The notes under the pieces are model-generated. The model searched no databases and was not told where the DNA came from. It saw nothing but the letters and a program-made list of their open reading frames with translations. A program made the translations under genes and the position numbers. From positions 62,001 through 126,000 of the forward strand of contig NZ_SRHY01000004.1 in NCBI RefSeq assembly GCF_004565465.1: DNA of 64,000 nt. The letters are read 5' to 3'. Positions 16,669 to 25,561 of the stretch are shown here, piece by piece. Within the stretch, counting starts at the first letter, position 1; each line of letters starts with the position of its first letter. The DNA comes from Lentibacillus salicampi (lineage in GTDB: Bacteria > Bacillota > Bacilli > Bacillales > Amphibacillaceae).

Positions 16669-18285
16669 ATGAAAACCTGGCAGACGAAAGAGCAATTATT
16701 GGATTTATTATCTTCTCTTGTTAACCACCAGAGTATTACCGGAAGCAATGCGGAAATCGCTCTTGCTGAATATTTGCAGCATTTGCTGGCACAAAAACCC
16801 TACTTTCAGGAAAATCCGGATCATTTGCAATTGCATCCACTGGAAGACGGACGCCGGCTTCTCACCGCATTGGTGAAAGGGAACGACTCACCGGAAACAG
16901 TCATTTTGCTGAGTCATTTTGATGTAGTTGGCGTGGATGATTATGGTTCGTTAAAAAATCTTGCCTTCTATCCGGAAGAGCTGACAAAAGAAATGGCAAA
17001 CATGAAAGAGCGGCTGCCGGAAGCTGTCCAAACTGATATCTCATCCGGCGAATGGCTTTTCGGCCGCGGTACAATGGACATGAAAGCGGGTATTACCCTG
17101 CACCTGTCCATGCTGGAAAAGGCGATGGATGGCGAATTTAATGGGAATATTTTGCTGTTGTCTGTCCCTGATGAGGAAGTCAATTCACAGGGCATGATGA
17201 CATCCCTGCCTGTTTTGGAGCAAGTAAAAAAAGAAGAGAACCTGACATATAACGCTTGTTTGAATGGGGAGCCAATGTTCAGTAAGTATCCCGGTGACAA
17301 CCATTATTATGTTTATGCCGGTTCGATCGGTAAGGTGCTGCCCGGTTTTTACTGTTATGGTCAAGAATCACATGTCGGCGAACCATTTGCTGGCATCAAT
17401 CCGAATTTGATGGTTAGTTTCTTGTCCCAACAGCTGGAGTTAAATGAAGCATTCATTGAAAAGGTCGGCGATGACGTGACACCGCCGCCCGTCAGTCTGA
17501 TGCAGCGCGATTTGAAGGAACACTATTCAGTTCAGACACCGAATGCAGCGATCGCCATGTACAATGTGCTGTATTTGAAGCAGACTTTCCAGGAAATAAA
17601 TGACAAACTCCTGGCAGGTGCCCGTACTGCGGCCGGTAATATTGAACGTTATATACAGCAAAAATCGAATCATTTTGCGGGTGTCGTCAACGATTTTACC
17701 ATGCCGGATTCCCATGTCGCTGTCATGATGTACGAAGATTTATATAGAGAAGCAGTCAAACGTCACGGGGAAGAGGAAGTGACACGACGGCAAAACCTGC
17801 TCGTCAGCCAGCGTGATCAGGGAGACCGTGATTTCTCGACCATATTAGTTCAGGAACTGGCAGCCATGTGTAAGGATTTGGCACCCATGATTGTGCTGTT
17901 TTATAGTCCGCCATTCTATCCGGCGGTTTCGTCGTTTGATGACCCGTATATTCAACACGTGATGGAGGACATCAGGGATTATACCCGCGCCCATTACCAG
18001 CTGGATCTGACCGTGGCCGAATTTTTCACAGGGCTTTCTGACTTAAGCTTCGTCGGCCCCGTTTCATCTGAGAGTAGATTACAACAGCTGACGACGAATA
18101 TGCCTTTGCAGCATAATGGCTTTTCGTTCCCGGAGAATATCATGGAGCAGCTGACAATGCCCATTTTAAACATTGGGCCTCTGGGAAAAGACCCGCACCA
18201 ATGGACAGAACGTCTGGAGCTGACATATAGTTTTGATCATTTGCCATCCATATTGACTGAGGCCATTCATCGTTTGTTCAAGTAG
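16669..18285 (+). CDS. yqjN: M20-family peptidase, RocB/YqjN-like
   Basis: A 538-residue M20 metallopeptidase of the RocB subfamily (amino-acid degradation proteins). Metal-ligand motifs are SHFDVVGV, GRGTMDMKAG and VPDEEVNSQG, but the long C-terminal half deviates from ordinary M20 enzymes, as in RocB. The ATG at 16669 follows AAGGAGGAAT; the open frame extends 16 codons further up without a start signal. In B. subtilis yqjN lies in the same neighbourhood next to namA. RocB is linked to arginine utilisation, but the reaction of this branch is not established. Confidence 0.88.
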   Translation: MKTWQTKEQLLDLLSSLVNHQSITGSNAEIALAEYLQHLLAQKPYFQENPDHLQLHPLEDGRRLLTALVKGNDSPETVILLSHFDVVGVDDYGSLKNLAFYPEELTKEMANMKERLPEAVQTDISSGEWLFGRGTMDMKAGITLHLSMLEKAMDGEFNGNILLLSVPDEEVNSQGMMTSLPVLEQVKKEENLTYNACLNGEPMFSKYPGDNHYYVYAGSIGKVLPGFYCYGQESHVGEPFAGINPNLMVSFLSQQLELNEAFIEKVGDDVTPPPVSLMQRDLKEHYSVQTPNAAIAMYNVLYLKQTFQEINDKLLAGARTAAGNIERYIQQKSNHFAGVVNDFTMPDSHVAVMMYEDLYREAVKRHGEEEVTRRQNLLVSQRDQGDRDFSTILVQELAAMCKDLAPMIVLFYSPPFYPAVSSFDDPYIQHVMEDIRDYTRAHYQLDLTVAEFFTGLSDLSFVGPVSSESRLQQLTTNMPLQHNGFSFPENIMEQLTMPILNIGPLGKDPHQWTERLELTYSFDHLPSILTEAIHRLFK

Positions 18286-18368
18286 ACGTATGTGACTTTT
18301 TGGTGAAAAAGGTATATAATAGCCATCATAAACTGAACCGCTATTCATTTTTTGGAGGATCAGCCATT

Positions 18369-19334
18369 ATGAAAGTATTGGACAAAACAATCAGTCAGCT
18401 GACCATACCAACACCATTTGCGGTAGGTGATACACATGTCTATCTGCTTAAAGGTGATAAACTGTCATTAATCGATGCCGGTGTTAAAACGAAAGAGGGT
18501 TGGGAAGCTCTGAAAACACAATTAAATGAATTGGGCTATGCACCAAACGATATTGAACAAATCATTTTAACACATCATCATCCGGACCATATCGGCTTAA
18601 TTGAAGGGTTTCCCCGTGCCCAAACGATGGCAGCACATCGGAATGCTGCCCCATATTTAACACGTGATGAAGCGTTTTTCGCGCATTATGAACAATTCTT
18701 TCAACAATTTTTTGTTGCTTGCGGTGTACCTGGAGCGTTGATGCCAAGCTCCGGTGAGTTGCGTGGGACCATGCATTTTGCAGGGAAGGGACAGTTGACG
18801 GATATGCTGGATGAAGGGGACACGCTGCCGGGGCATGACGATTGGCATGTCATCGAAACGAAAGGACATGCACAAAGTCATCTGTCGTTTTTTCGCAAAA
18901 GTGATGGGGCGTTTATCGGGGGAGACCATTTGCTTCACCACATTTCCCCGAATCCGCTGATGGAATCGCCGATAGGGAAGGAAACGGTGCGCCCGAAGCC
19001 GATGCTGCAATACCGGGCCAACTTAATGAAATGCCGGTCGCTGGCTATTCAAACAGTTTATCCCGGACATGGTGACATTTTTTCGGACGTGGGCGACTTA
19101 ATTCCTTTACGTCTGCACAAACAGGAACAGCGGGCTGAAAAAGTATACGCATTTTTACAGGAAAAGGCCCAAACACCTTTCGAACTGTGTCAGCAACTGT
19201 TTCCGAAACAGTATGAAAACCAATTAAACCTGACTATGTCTGAAACCATCGGACAGCTCGATTATCTTGAAGATGAAGGGCGTGTTACCGAAACATTGAA
19301 AGACGGTGTGTATGTGTGTGATGCTGTAAAATAG
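18369..19334 (+). CDS. yqjP: MBL-fold metallo-hydrolase (YqjP-like)
   Basis: A 321-residue metallo-beta-lactamase-fold hydrolase. The zinc motif THHHPDHIGL lies near residue 69-78, with further ligands in ETKGHAQSH, GGDHLLH and the C-terminal YPGHGD. A winged-helix-like C-terminal segment (about 255-315) is typical for LACTB2/YqjP proteins. ATG 18369 has GGAGGATC in front; the upstream extension of the frame has no ribosome binding site. It follows yqjN by 83 bp. The substrate is unknown; thioester or phosphodiester hydrolysis is plausible from the family. Confidence 0.87.
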   Translation: MKVLDKTISQLTIPTPFAVGDTHVYLLKGDKLSLIDAGVKTKEGWEALKTQLNELGYAPNDIEQIILTHHHPDHIGLIEGFPRAQTMAAHRNAAPYLTRDEAFFAHYEQFFQQFFVACGVPGALMPSSGELRGTMHFAGKGQLTDMLDEGDTLPGHDDWHVIETKGHAQSHLSFFRKSDGAFIGGDHLLHHISPNPLMESPIGKETVRPKPMLQYRANLMKCRSLAIQTVYPGHGDIFSDVGDLIPLRLHKQEQRAEKVYAFLQEKAQTPFELCQQLFPKQYENQLNLTMSETIGQLDYLEDEGRVTETLKDGVYVCDAVK

Positions 19335-19343
19335 CCATGAATT

Positions 19344-19364
19344 AAATCGGGTTTTTTCCGATTT
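19344..19364. terminator. Small convergent terminator yqjP/polY2
   Basis: AAATCGG and CCGATTT pair around GTTTTTT. It lies between convergent stops, with T-rich sequence on both strands. Confidence 0.5.
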
Positions 19365-19383
19365 CTTCCTGTTCTGACCCCTG

Positions 19384-20634
19384 CTATGCCTGGTGCCCGC
19401 CAATTTTGCTGCTGCGCTCGATGGTGATGCCTGCATCAGTATAGCTTGTGGCCCGAAGTATGGCAGTTGACCCGTATTTATTCCGGATGGCATCCATGAC
19501 GTAGCCAATATCTTTTTTCTTTGGCCGGTCATCGAAAAGGTCCAATTGGGTTTCGCCGTCTTCATACAGGTTATCAAGGGTGACATAAACATGTCGGATA
19601 TCACTTGCGCCATCGTAGAATTCGTGAAATAACTGCATACAGATATTGTACATATCCATAGTGATATTGGTGGGAAGGCTGACAGACCGTGATCGGTTGA
19701 AGCCACCGCCTGTTTCTTTGGCGTAGAGAATACCAAGATGGATGGTCTTGCCGGCCTTGTTGGCACTTCTTGCCCGGCGGCATGCCTCTTCACACAAATC
19801 AAGAATACAGATGGCGACTTCATCACCGGAATAATCACGCAATAACGAGATGCCATGACCAAATCCTTTTTGTTCCGTTTTGGTGAAATTGCCGAAAACA
19901 GGGCTTAAGTCGATCCCCCAGGCATGCCAATAAAGCTGTTCACCCATGATACCGAATCGTTTGGTTAAGGACTTCAAGGAAAAATTAGCCAGCTGTCCAA
20001 GTGTGACGATGCCCATCCGGTTTAAATTACGCTGCATCCGCCGGCCAACTCCCCAAATGTCCTGTACCGGGAACGGCCACAATTTTTCCGTGACGTCTTC
20101 ATAGGCGCATTCCGCGATACCGTGTTTTTTAGCGTGCAAATCCATGACCACTTTGGCCAGAAATTTGTTATCGCCTATTCCGATAGAACTTGTGATTCCG
20201 AAATTTTCCAGAATGTCTTGTTTGATGAACCAGGCCACCTGCCACCGGTCACCTGCCAATTTTTCCAGCCCGTTCACGGTTACCCAGACTTCATCAACCG
20301 AATACTGGTGAATCGCTTCTTTCGGGACATACTGTTTAATTAATTTGGTAATTTCCATCGACACCTCTAAATAATCAGCCATATGTGCTGATGCAATCAC
20401 AATATCGGGGTCATCAGGCAGCTCGAAAAACCGGCTGACATTGCTGATGCCGTGTTTTTTCTTCAGAGGTGGGGAGGCAGCGAGGACAATGCTCCCCGGT
20501 CTACTCACATCACCAACGACAGCCAGTTGAACCGTCAACGGATCAAGCCCCCGTTTGACCGCCTCAACACTTGCATAAAAGGAACGCATATCAATACACA
20601 AGACATCATTTCGCGGATAACCGGAATAATCCAT
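19384..20634 (-). CDS. polY2: SOS-regulated Y-family DNA polymerase (PolY2/YqjW, UvrX type)
   Basis: Error-prone translesion polymerase. Motifs: CIDMRSFYASVEA and YSVDEVWV (catalytic acids), the hairpin WGVGRRMQRNL, the little-finger region, and a clamp-binding QLDLF near residue 370. It differs from the DinB protein at 11223 in lacking the SIDE.Y.D pattern and having the UvrX-like VDEVWV form. Length is 416 aa. Its promoter carries a perfect GAACNNNNGTTC LexA box just behind the -10, so damage induction is expected. The paired presence of PolY1 and PolY2 matches B. subtilis. Confidence 0.94.
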   Translation of the reverse strand: MDYSGYPRNDVLCIDMRSFYASVEAVKRGLDPLTVQLAVVGDVSRPGSIVLAASPPLKKKHGISNVSRFFELPDDPDIVIASAHMADYLEVSMEITKLIKQYVPKEAIHQYSVDEVWVTVNGLEKLAGDRWQVAWFIKQDILENFGITSSIGIGDNKFLAKVVMDLHAKKHGIAECAYEDVTEKLWPFPVQDIWGVGRRMQRNLNRMGIVTLGQLANFSLKSLTKRFGIMGEQLYWHAWGIDLSPVFGNFTKTEQKGFGHGISLLRDYSGDEVAICILDLCEEACRRARSANKAGKTIHLGILYAKETGGGFNRSRSVSLPTNITMDMYNICMQLFHEFYDGASDIRHVYVTLDNLYEDGETQLDLFDDRPKKKDIGYVMDAIRNKYGSTAILRATSYTDAGITIERSSKIGGHQA

Positions 20635-20655
20635 CTGTATTCACTCCATCATAAG

Positions 20656-20700
20656 GAACGTTTGTTCTAATATTATATGCCCCTCGTTGAATATTATCAA
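20656..20700 (-). promoter_or_regulatory. Sigma-A promoter with SOS (LexA) box upstream of polY2
   Basis: On the minus strand, TTGATA (20700-20695), an exact 17-bp spacer, then TATAAT (20677-20672). GAACGTTTGTTC at 20656-20667 overlaps the initiation region. It matches the Bacillus LexA half-sites GAAC/GTTC with four bases between. Confidence 0.85.
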
Positions 20701-20765
20701 TGGAAATTAGTGTCATTGATCTGGATGGAAACCCTCTTTCGTGACTATAATCGTCTCTAGACACT

Positions 20766-20806
20766 AAAAGGGGGCATGAAAAAAATATTTTTTCATGCCC
20801 CTTTTT
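20766..20806 (-). terminator. Strong terminator after the aldo/keto reductase
   Basis: A nearly perfect stem of about 19 bp (AAAAGGGG.GCATGAAAAAA with TTTTTTCATGC.CCCTTTTT) around a tiny loop. It lies 36 bp past the reductase stop and isolates the polY2 promoter. Confidence 0.85.
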
Positions 20807-20841
20807 CCAGAAAACTTTCGATTATAGTGATGAAAAGGCCT

Positions 20842-21756
20842 CTATCGATGTTTGGTATATTGAATCGCTTTTGTGATGTCTTGAATGTTCCGGTACGTTT
20901 CATCGGTTAATGGCGCGTGATGAAAATCGGTGTTGTCAAGAACCTGGCTGACAGAACTTGCACCAAACACAGCACTCGCAACTGTGGGATGTTTCAAAAC
21001 ATAGTTTAGCGCAAAAGCATTCAGTGATTCATCGCTGTTTATGTTTTCGAGTTCACGGTGGATGGTTTTCAGTTCATCATAAGAATAATCGAGAAAACCG
21101 TCCGGGCCTTTTTTCTCAATTTGTTCGGAAGCTCGATTGCTGAGCATACCCTTTGCTAACGGTCCCCGTGCCAACACACTGATATGGTTTTCATGCAGCA
21201 GGTCCAACACTTTCTCTTCCGGCCGGCGGTCCAGCATATTATACTGCATCATGACCGCGTCAATATTGGAACGTTCCACATATTCACGGATGACGTTCGG
21301 GCGGATGGAGGAGATCCCGTAAGCTCGAATCCATCCTTCTTTTTTCAGACTTTCAAACGCTTCAATCGTTTCATCGATCGGGTCATCTATGGTGCCGCCG
21401 TGCAGCATATAAAAGTCGATGTAATCCGTGCCCAATCGGTGCAAGCTGTCTTTAGCACCTTGTTCAATATGCTCTTTAGACGGATCCCAGAACCAGTCCT
21501 GCTTGTCTTTGTTAAAATGATTACCAACTTTTGTTGTTAAAATAACCTGGTCTCGTTTACCTTTTATCGCGTCACCGACCATTGCTTCATTTTGACCAAA
21601 GTCGTACAAATCTGCCGTATCGAGGTGATTAATGCCGGCGTCCAGTGCACGATCGATAATCTCATTAGCTTTTTTGCTGTCCGTTCCCAGCGACATACAC
21701 CCCAGTGTCAGTTCGGAAACATATAAATCCGATTGTCCCAGCTGATTCTTTTTCAT
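20842..21756 (-). CDS. yqkF: Aldo/keto reductase YqkF
   Basis: A 304-residue NADPH-dependent aldo/keto reductase with a TIM barrel. The catalytic tetrad region is visible as DTADLYDFGQNEAMVG (D, Y), TTKVGNHF (K) and FYMLHGG (H). The cofactor-binding C-terminal part includes ASAVFGASS. The start ATG at 21756 sits behind TGGAGG. The open frame running on to 22203 is antisense to nudF and is not part of the gene. Divergent neighbour nudF repeats the yqkF-yqkG arrangement of B. subtilis. The physiological substrate is unknown. Confidence 0.93.
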   Translation of the reverse strand: MKKNQLGQSDLYVSELTLGCMSLGTDSKKANEIIDRALDAGINHLDTADLYDFGQNEAMVGDAIKGKRDQVILTTKVGNHFNKDKQDWFWDPSKEHIEQGAKDSLHRLGTDYIDFYMLHGGTIDDPIDETIEAFESLKKEGWIRAYGISSIRPNVIREYVERSNIDAVMMQYNMLDRRPEEKVLDLLHENHISVLARGPLAKGMLSNRASEQIEKKGPDGFLDYSYDELKTIHRELENINSDESLNAFALNYVLKHPTVASAVFGASSVSQVLDNTDFHHAPLTDETYRNIQDITKAIQYTKHR

Positions 21757-21880
21757 TGTAACAACCTCCATTGCCATACTGTTTAACTCTATTGTAAAAG
21801 AGTGATGGCGGCAAATACAACGAATTAATAAATGTGCTAGAATAGATATAGTATTTTTGCCAAAAAGGGTGAAGCCATTT

Positions 21881-22441
21881 ATGAAAAAATTTGAGGAAAA
21901 AACGATCCAAACCGAAACCATATATGACGGCAAAGTTGTTAAACTGCAAGTGGATGAAGTGATGCTGCCTGATGGGAATACTTCCAAACGTGAACTGATT
22001 AAGCATCCGGGGGCAGTAGGGGTTATCCCGATTACACCGGAACAAAAAATCATTTTTGTTGAACAATACCGGAAACCGTTGGAAAAGCCACTGGTGGAAA
22101 TTCCAGCTGGTAAACTGGAAGACGGGGAAAAGCCGGAAGTGACCGCACGGCGTGAATTAGAGGAAGAAACCGGGTATACGGCAGGCCCTCTGGAATTCGT
22201 CACATCATTTTATACATCACCCGGATTCGCGGATGAACTCATGTATCTCTATATAGCTGATGGGCTGGAACCTGTGAAGGATCCGGCAATAGGTGATGAT
22301 GACGAGTTTATCGAGTTGCTTGAATTAACCCTGGAAGAGGCAAAACAGTACGTTCAAAACAATAGGATACATGACGCGAAAACAAACTATGCGATCCTGT
22401 ATTTAGAAACACTTGAAATGTGTGTTCAAAAAGGAGGATAA
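21881..22441 (+). CDS. nudF: ADP-ribose pyrophosphatase NudF (Nudix hydrolase)
   Basis: Hydrolyses ADP-ribose to AMP and ribose-5-phosphate. The Nudix box GKLEDGEKPEVTARRELEEETGY contains the GX5EX7REUXEEXGU pattern with E residues for Mg2+. The length of 186 aa is typical. ATG 21881 has AAGGGTG upstream; the in-frame TTG at 21857 has none. The last seven codons (CVQKGG and stop) lie in the terminal inverted repeat of the MITE-like element at 22424-22600, so the natural C-terminus has probably been replaced. The catalytic core is intact. Confidence 0.94.
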   Translation: MKKFEEKTIQTETIYDGKVVKLQVDEVMLPDGNTSKRELIKHPGAVGVIPITPEQKIIFVEQYRKPLEKPLVEIPAGKLEDGEKPEVTARRELEEETGYTAGPLEFVTSFYTSPGFADELMYLYIADGLEPVKDPAIGDDDEFIELLELTLEEAKQYVQNNRIHDAKTNYAILYLETLEMCVQKGG

Positions 22442-22600
22442 AAAGGACCGAGAAGTTCGAGGCGGCGCAGTTTCGAGCAGCGGAGAAACAAGCCAACGAG
22501 CTTCCACAGGATGTGGTGACTTCTGCGTTGCCCACAGGACGTGGGCGCTTTTAGCAGAAGGTCCCCTTTCGAAGCGTCATTTTTACCGGACTTTTTGAAC
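22424..22600 (-). repeat. MITE-like element, family C, copy 1
   Basis: A 177-bp non-coding element bounded by GTTCAAAAAGG and its inverted copy CTTTTTGAAC. On the minus strand the interior reads GACCTTCTGCTAAAA, then GCAGAAGTCACCACATCCTG and GGAAGCTCG, matching 38386-38647. It separates nudF from the endonuclease Q gene and supplies the nudF stop codon. It accounts for nearly all of the gap 22442-22623. Confidence 0.8.
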
Positions 22601-22623
22601 AACCTCTTGAAAGGATGCAGACA

Positions 22624-23793
22624 ATGCTGGAATCATTTTTTGCCGATATGCATATTCACATTGGACGGGATATATACAACCATCCCGTCAAAATTACCGG
22701 AGCCAAAACATTAACCCTGACCAAAGTTCTAAAAGAAGCAAGCCGGAATAAAGGGATCCATATGACAGGGGTGATCGACAGCCACGCACCTGCTGTACAA
22801 CAAGAGATTAAGGAACTTATTTCAGCAGGTCATGCTTATGAGCTGGAAGGCGGTGGGGTTCGTTTTGAAAATGTAACCTTAATACTTGGATCGGAAATTG
22901 AGATTTATGACGAAAATTGCCGGGGGCCGATCCATGTCTTGTGCTTCCTCCCGAATTTGGAAAAAATGGAGAAGTTTTCGGAATGGCTAACTACGAAAAT
23001 GAAAAACATTACATTGAGTTCCCAGCGTTATTATGGAACAGCAAAAGAGCTGCAGTATAAAGTAAAAGAGCTTTCCGGTCTGTTTATTCCCGCCCATGTG
23101 TTCACACCGTTTAAAAGCATGTATGGAAAAGGAGTGGAACGGTCACTGAGGGAAGTCCTTGATCCGGATCTGATTGATGCGATCGAATTGGGACTCAGCT
23201 CGGACACAACGATGGCTGATCAAATCAGTGAGTTGCACAACTTTACGTTTGTATCAAATTCCGATGCTCATTCTCTTCCCAAAATCGCACGGGAATACCA
23301 GGAAATAATCATGGAAGAGCCGTCATTTGAGGAATTCAACCGTGCGCTTCACAATATAGACGGGCGGCGAATTAAGCGGAACTTTGGCATGAACCCCCAT
23401 CTTGGAAAATATTACACAACAGTTTGCAGTCAGTGTCTGGAGCCTCTTGCAGCTGACACAGTCAAATGTCACAAGTGCGGATCAACAAAAATTATAAAAG
23501 GTGTGTTTGACCGGATTCTGGAGTTAAAAAGCACTGATGAGGCAAACAGAAATCGGCCGCCTTATTTATACCAGGTTCCACTGGAATATTTGCCGACGCT
23601 TGGACCCAAGACGTTCACGAAGCTCCTGGAACATTTTCAGACAGAAATGAATGTGATCCATTACGTCTCCTTCGACGATTTGAAAGAGGTCGTACCTGAA
23701 AAACTAGCAACGGCCATTATAAACATGAGAGAAGGTAGGTTATCAATTAAAGCCGGTGGCGGTGGGAAATATGGGACAGTCACAACATCTTAA
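22624..23793 (+). CDS. Endonuclease Q family protein (YqxK)
   Basis: Repair endonuclease of the EndoQ family, which nicks DNA 5' of deaminated bases (uracil, hypoxanthine, xanthine). The N-terminal PHP-like domain has ADMHIHIG, the VIDSHAP motif, GSEIEIYD, PAHVFTP and SNSDAH as metal ligands. A zinc finger CSQC...CHKC follows at about 273-290, then a C-terminal helix-hairpin-helix-like part (LPTLGPKTF). ATG 22624 (389 aa) is preferred over 22615 because GAAAGGA lies immediately before the latter. It follows nudF as in B. subtilis, now split by the family C repeat. Confidence 0.88.
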   Translation: MLESFFADMHIHIGRDIYNHPVKITGAKTLTLTKVLKEASRNKGIHMTGVIDSHAPAVQQEIKELISAGHAYELEGGGVRFENVTLILGSEIEIYDENCRGPIHVLCFLPNLEKMEKFSEWLTTKMKNITLSSQRYYGTAKELQYKVKELSGLFIPAHVFTPFKSMYGKGVERSLREVLDPDLIDAIELGLSSDTTMADQISELHNFTFVSNSDAHSLPKIAREYQEIIMEEPSFEEFNRALHNIDGRRIKRNFGMNPHLGKYYTTVCSQCLEPLAADTVKCHKCGSTKIIKGVFDRILELKSTDEANRNRPPYLYQVPLEYLPTLGPKTFTKLLEHFQTEMNVIHYVSFDDLKEVVPEKLATAIINMREGRLSIKAGGGGKYGTVTTS

Positions 23794-23907
23794 TTTCAAG
23801 TATCAAAAATAAGTTGGTATTTTTACATGGAATTCTTCATAGTTTTTATCAGAGGCCATTTTAAGACAAGCCGCTGGAAAAGACATTACATGTGATGGAG
23901 GATTCTC

Positions 23908-24549
23908 ATGAATACTAAACGCACACTATTAATAGACCATGTAAAAGAACACGCAACCATCTATATTTTTATGACAATTCTTTTTCTGACCGGGATTATT
24001 TTTGGAGCAATCATTGTAAACAGTATGAACTTTGTACAAAAACAGGATTTATTCTTTTACCTCGAGCGCTTTTTCGGCGATATTTCTGAGGAAGAACAAG
24101 TGAGCAGTCATGAAGTACTCAAGAGCAGCTTTTTATATCATGTGAAATATCTATTTATGCTGTTTGTTTTGGGACTATCGGTTATAGGTCTCCCGCTTGT
24201 ATGGGTTTTACTATTTTTAAAAGGCTTGGTGGTCGGCTTTTCGGTCGGTTTCATGGTTAATCAGCTTGGGGCAAACGGACTCTTTTTGGCTTCGCTATCG
24301 GTTGCACCGCAAAATTTGCTGGTCATTCCGATTTATATCATCGCTGGCAGTTTATCCATGATTTTCTCAATGATATTGTTAAGAAAACTTTTTTCGCGGC
24401 GTGTCTCTCAACCTGTGCTTCAGCCATTCGGCAAGTATGCGGCAGTGTTTGCTTCGTTAATGGTGTTTTCCCTGGCTGCAGCAGCAATGGAAGCATATGT
24501 GGCAAATGAAGCAATGGAAATGTTCATTAAATCCCTTTATAATAAGTAA
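23908..24549 (+). CDS. spoIIM: Stage II sporulation protein M
   Basis: Membrane component of the DMP complex (SpoIID-SpoIIM-SpoIIP) that drives engulfment during sporulation. It has 213 residues with five membrane segments: residues 16-38, then after a roughly 45-residue loop at 85-110, 112-130, 133-165 and 175-195. The N-terminal cytoplasmic stretch is short. It is the normal sporulation orthologue, smaller than the SpoIIM-like protein at 8394. The start follows GGAGGATTCTC. It precedes fur, as in B. subtilis. Confidence 0.93.
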   Translation: MNTKRTLLIDHVKEHATIYIFMTILFLTGIIFGAIIVNSMNFVQKQDLFFYLERFFGDISEEEQVSSHEVLKSSFLYHVKYLFMLFVLGLSVIGLPLVWVLLFLKGLVVGFSVGFMVNQLGANGLFLASLSVAPQNLLVIPIYIIAGSLSMIFSMILLRKLFSRRVSQPVLQPFGKYAAVFASLMVFSLAAAAMEAYVANEAMEMFIKSLYNK

Positions 24550-24583
24550 TAAATGTTATATAATAATAATTATAAATAACAAA

Positions 24584-24598
24584 TTATAATCATTATAT
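24584..24598 (+). promoter_or_regulatory. Fur-box-like operator upstream of fur
   Basis: TTATAATCATTATAT resembles the 7-1-7 Fur/PerR box TGATAATNATTATCA, with eleven of the fourteen non-N positions matching. It lies in a very AT-rich stretch 62 bp before the fur start. It suggests autoregulation; low complexity weakens the call. Confidence 0.5.
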
Positions 24599-24659
24599 TT
24601 TGACATGGTTCATCTGTCCGCATATAATGAGGTTGGGGATAACAGGGAGGAGACTTGCC

Positions 24660-25118
24660 ATGGAACATCGAATCGAACATATAAAAAAACAGCTCCATGC
24701 ACAAAGTTATAAGCTTACTCCACAACGGGAAGCCACACTCAGGGTGCTGCTGGAACGTGAAGAAGATCACTTGAGTGCTGAAGATGTCTATCTGCTGGTA
24801 AAAGAAAAAGCACCTGAAATAGGTTTGGCTACGGTGTATCGGACATTGGAATTATTATCAGAATTGAAAATTGTGGACAAAATAAATTTTGGTGACGGTG
24901 TTTCACGCTATGATCTGCGCAAAGAGGGAGCAGAGCATTTTCACCATCACCTTGTTTGTATCGAATGTGGTTCTGTAGAGGAAATAGTGGATGACCTCCT
25001 CGGGGATGTTGAAAAAATAGTCGAGAAAGATTTCAGCTTTCAGGTGGAAGATCACCGGTTGACTTTCCATGGGATTTGTAAACAATGTCAGGAAGCAGCA
25101 GTGCAATCAGCAAGATAA
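24660..25118 (+). CDS. fur: Ferric uptake regulator Fur
   Basis: Iron-responsive metalloregulator of 152 residues. The N-terminal winged helix includes TPQREATLRVLLE and GLATVYRTLELL. Metal-binding residues appear as HFHHHLVCIECG (first CxxC) and CKQC (second CxxC) for the structural zinc. ATG 24660 follows GGGAGGAGACTTGCC; the frame extends upstream to a TTG without a site. Its position between spoIIM and yqzK-xerD is that of B. subtilis fur, which supports Fur over PerR or Zur. A terminator follows at 25135-25162. Confidence 0.93.
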   Translation: MEHRIEHIKKQLHAQSYKLTPQREATLRVLLEREEDHLSAEDVYLLVKEKAPEIGLATVYRTLELLSELKIVDKINFGDGVSRYDLRKEGAEHFHHHLVCIECGSVEEIVDDLLGDVEKIVEKDFSFQVEDHRLTFHGICKQCQEAAVQSAR

Positions 25119-25134
25119 TAAATTTAACACGATG

Positions 25135-25162
25135 CCTTTTTTCTATTTGGAAAAAGGTTTTT
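25135..25162 (+). terminator. Terminator after fur
   Basis: CCTTTTTTC and GGAAAAAGG form a 9-bp stem over TATTT, followed directly by TTTTT. Confidence 0.8.
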
Positions 25163-25292
25163 ACTTTCTGTGGTCATCATTTACATTTTCAAAAAAATAG
25201 AGTATTTTGGTGATAGGCCAATCGCACTTTAACAGTACCATGTATATTATAAGCCTTTTTAGGCATATCTTTACTAGTAACAAGTAGTGATA

Positions 25293-25323
25293 GAAGCTGA
25301 AAGCCACATTTCAAACAGCTTCC
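25293..25323 (+). other. Hairpin before yqzK
   Basis: GAAGCTG pairs with CAGCTTC over a 17-nt loop, 29 bp before the yqzK start. No T-run follows, so it is not a simple terminator. It is the only structured item in the gap 25163-25351. Confidence 0.35.
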
Positions 25324-25351
25324 ACTGGATATGCAGAAGAGGTGAAAATAT

Positions 25352-25561
25352 ATGGTACAATGGATACGAGACATTTTGAAAGTCTTTATTCTTTTTGTTG
25401 GCTGTACATGTCTGTTTTATGTTGGTTTACGGTATATGCATACCGAGTATGAACAATTTCACCGGTATGATCCGCCGGAAGGGCCGTCTGTAAAAGTTTT
25501 TGAAACGGATGATGAAAGTTTCGTTGATCGGCTCAACTTATTTTTACGTCTAGGGGAGTAA
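25352..25561 (+). CDS. yqzK: YqzK family (DUF4227) small membrane protein
   Basis: A 69-residue protein with one N-terminal membrane helix (ILKVFILFVGCTCLFYVGL) and an acidic, extracytoplasmic tail containing PPEGPSVKVF and DRLNLFLRLGE, the DUF4227 pattern. It ends within the first xerD start codons (stop and ATG overlap), so it is likely co-translated with the recombinase. Function is unknown. The same gene sits between fur and xerD across Bacillaceae. Confidence 0.85.
   Translation: MVQWIRDILKVFILFVGCTCLFYVGLRYMHTEYEQFHRYDPPEGPSVKVFETDDESFVDRLNLFLRLGE

Noticed and set aside
21757..22203. Long N-terminal extension of the aldo/keto reductase frame
   Set aside because: It is antisense to nudF; the internal ATG at 21756 has a good ribosome binding site and gives the normal family length.
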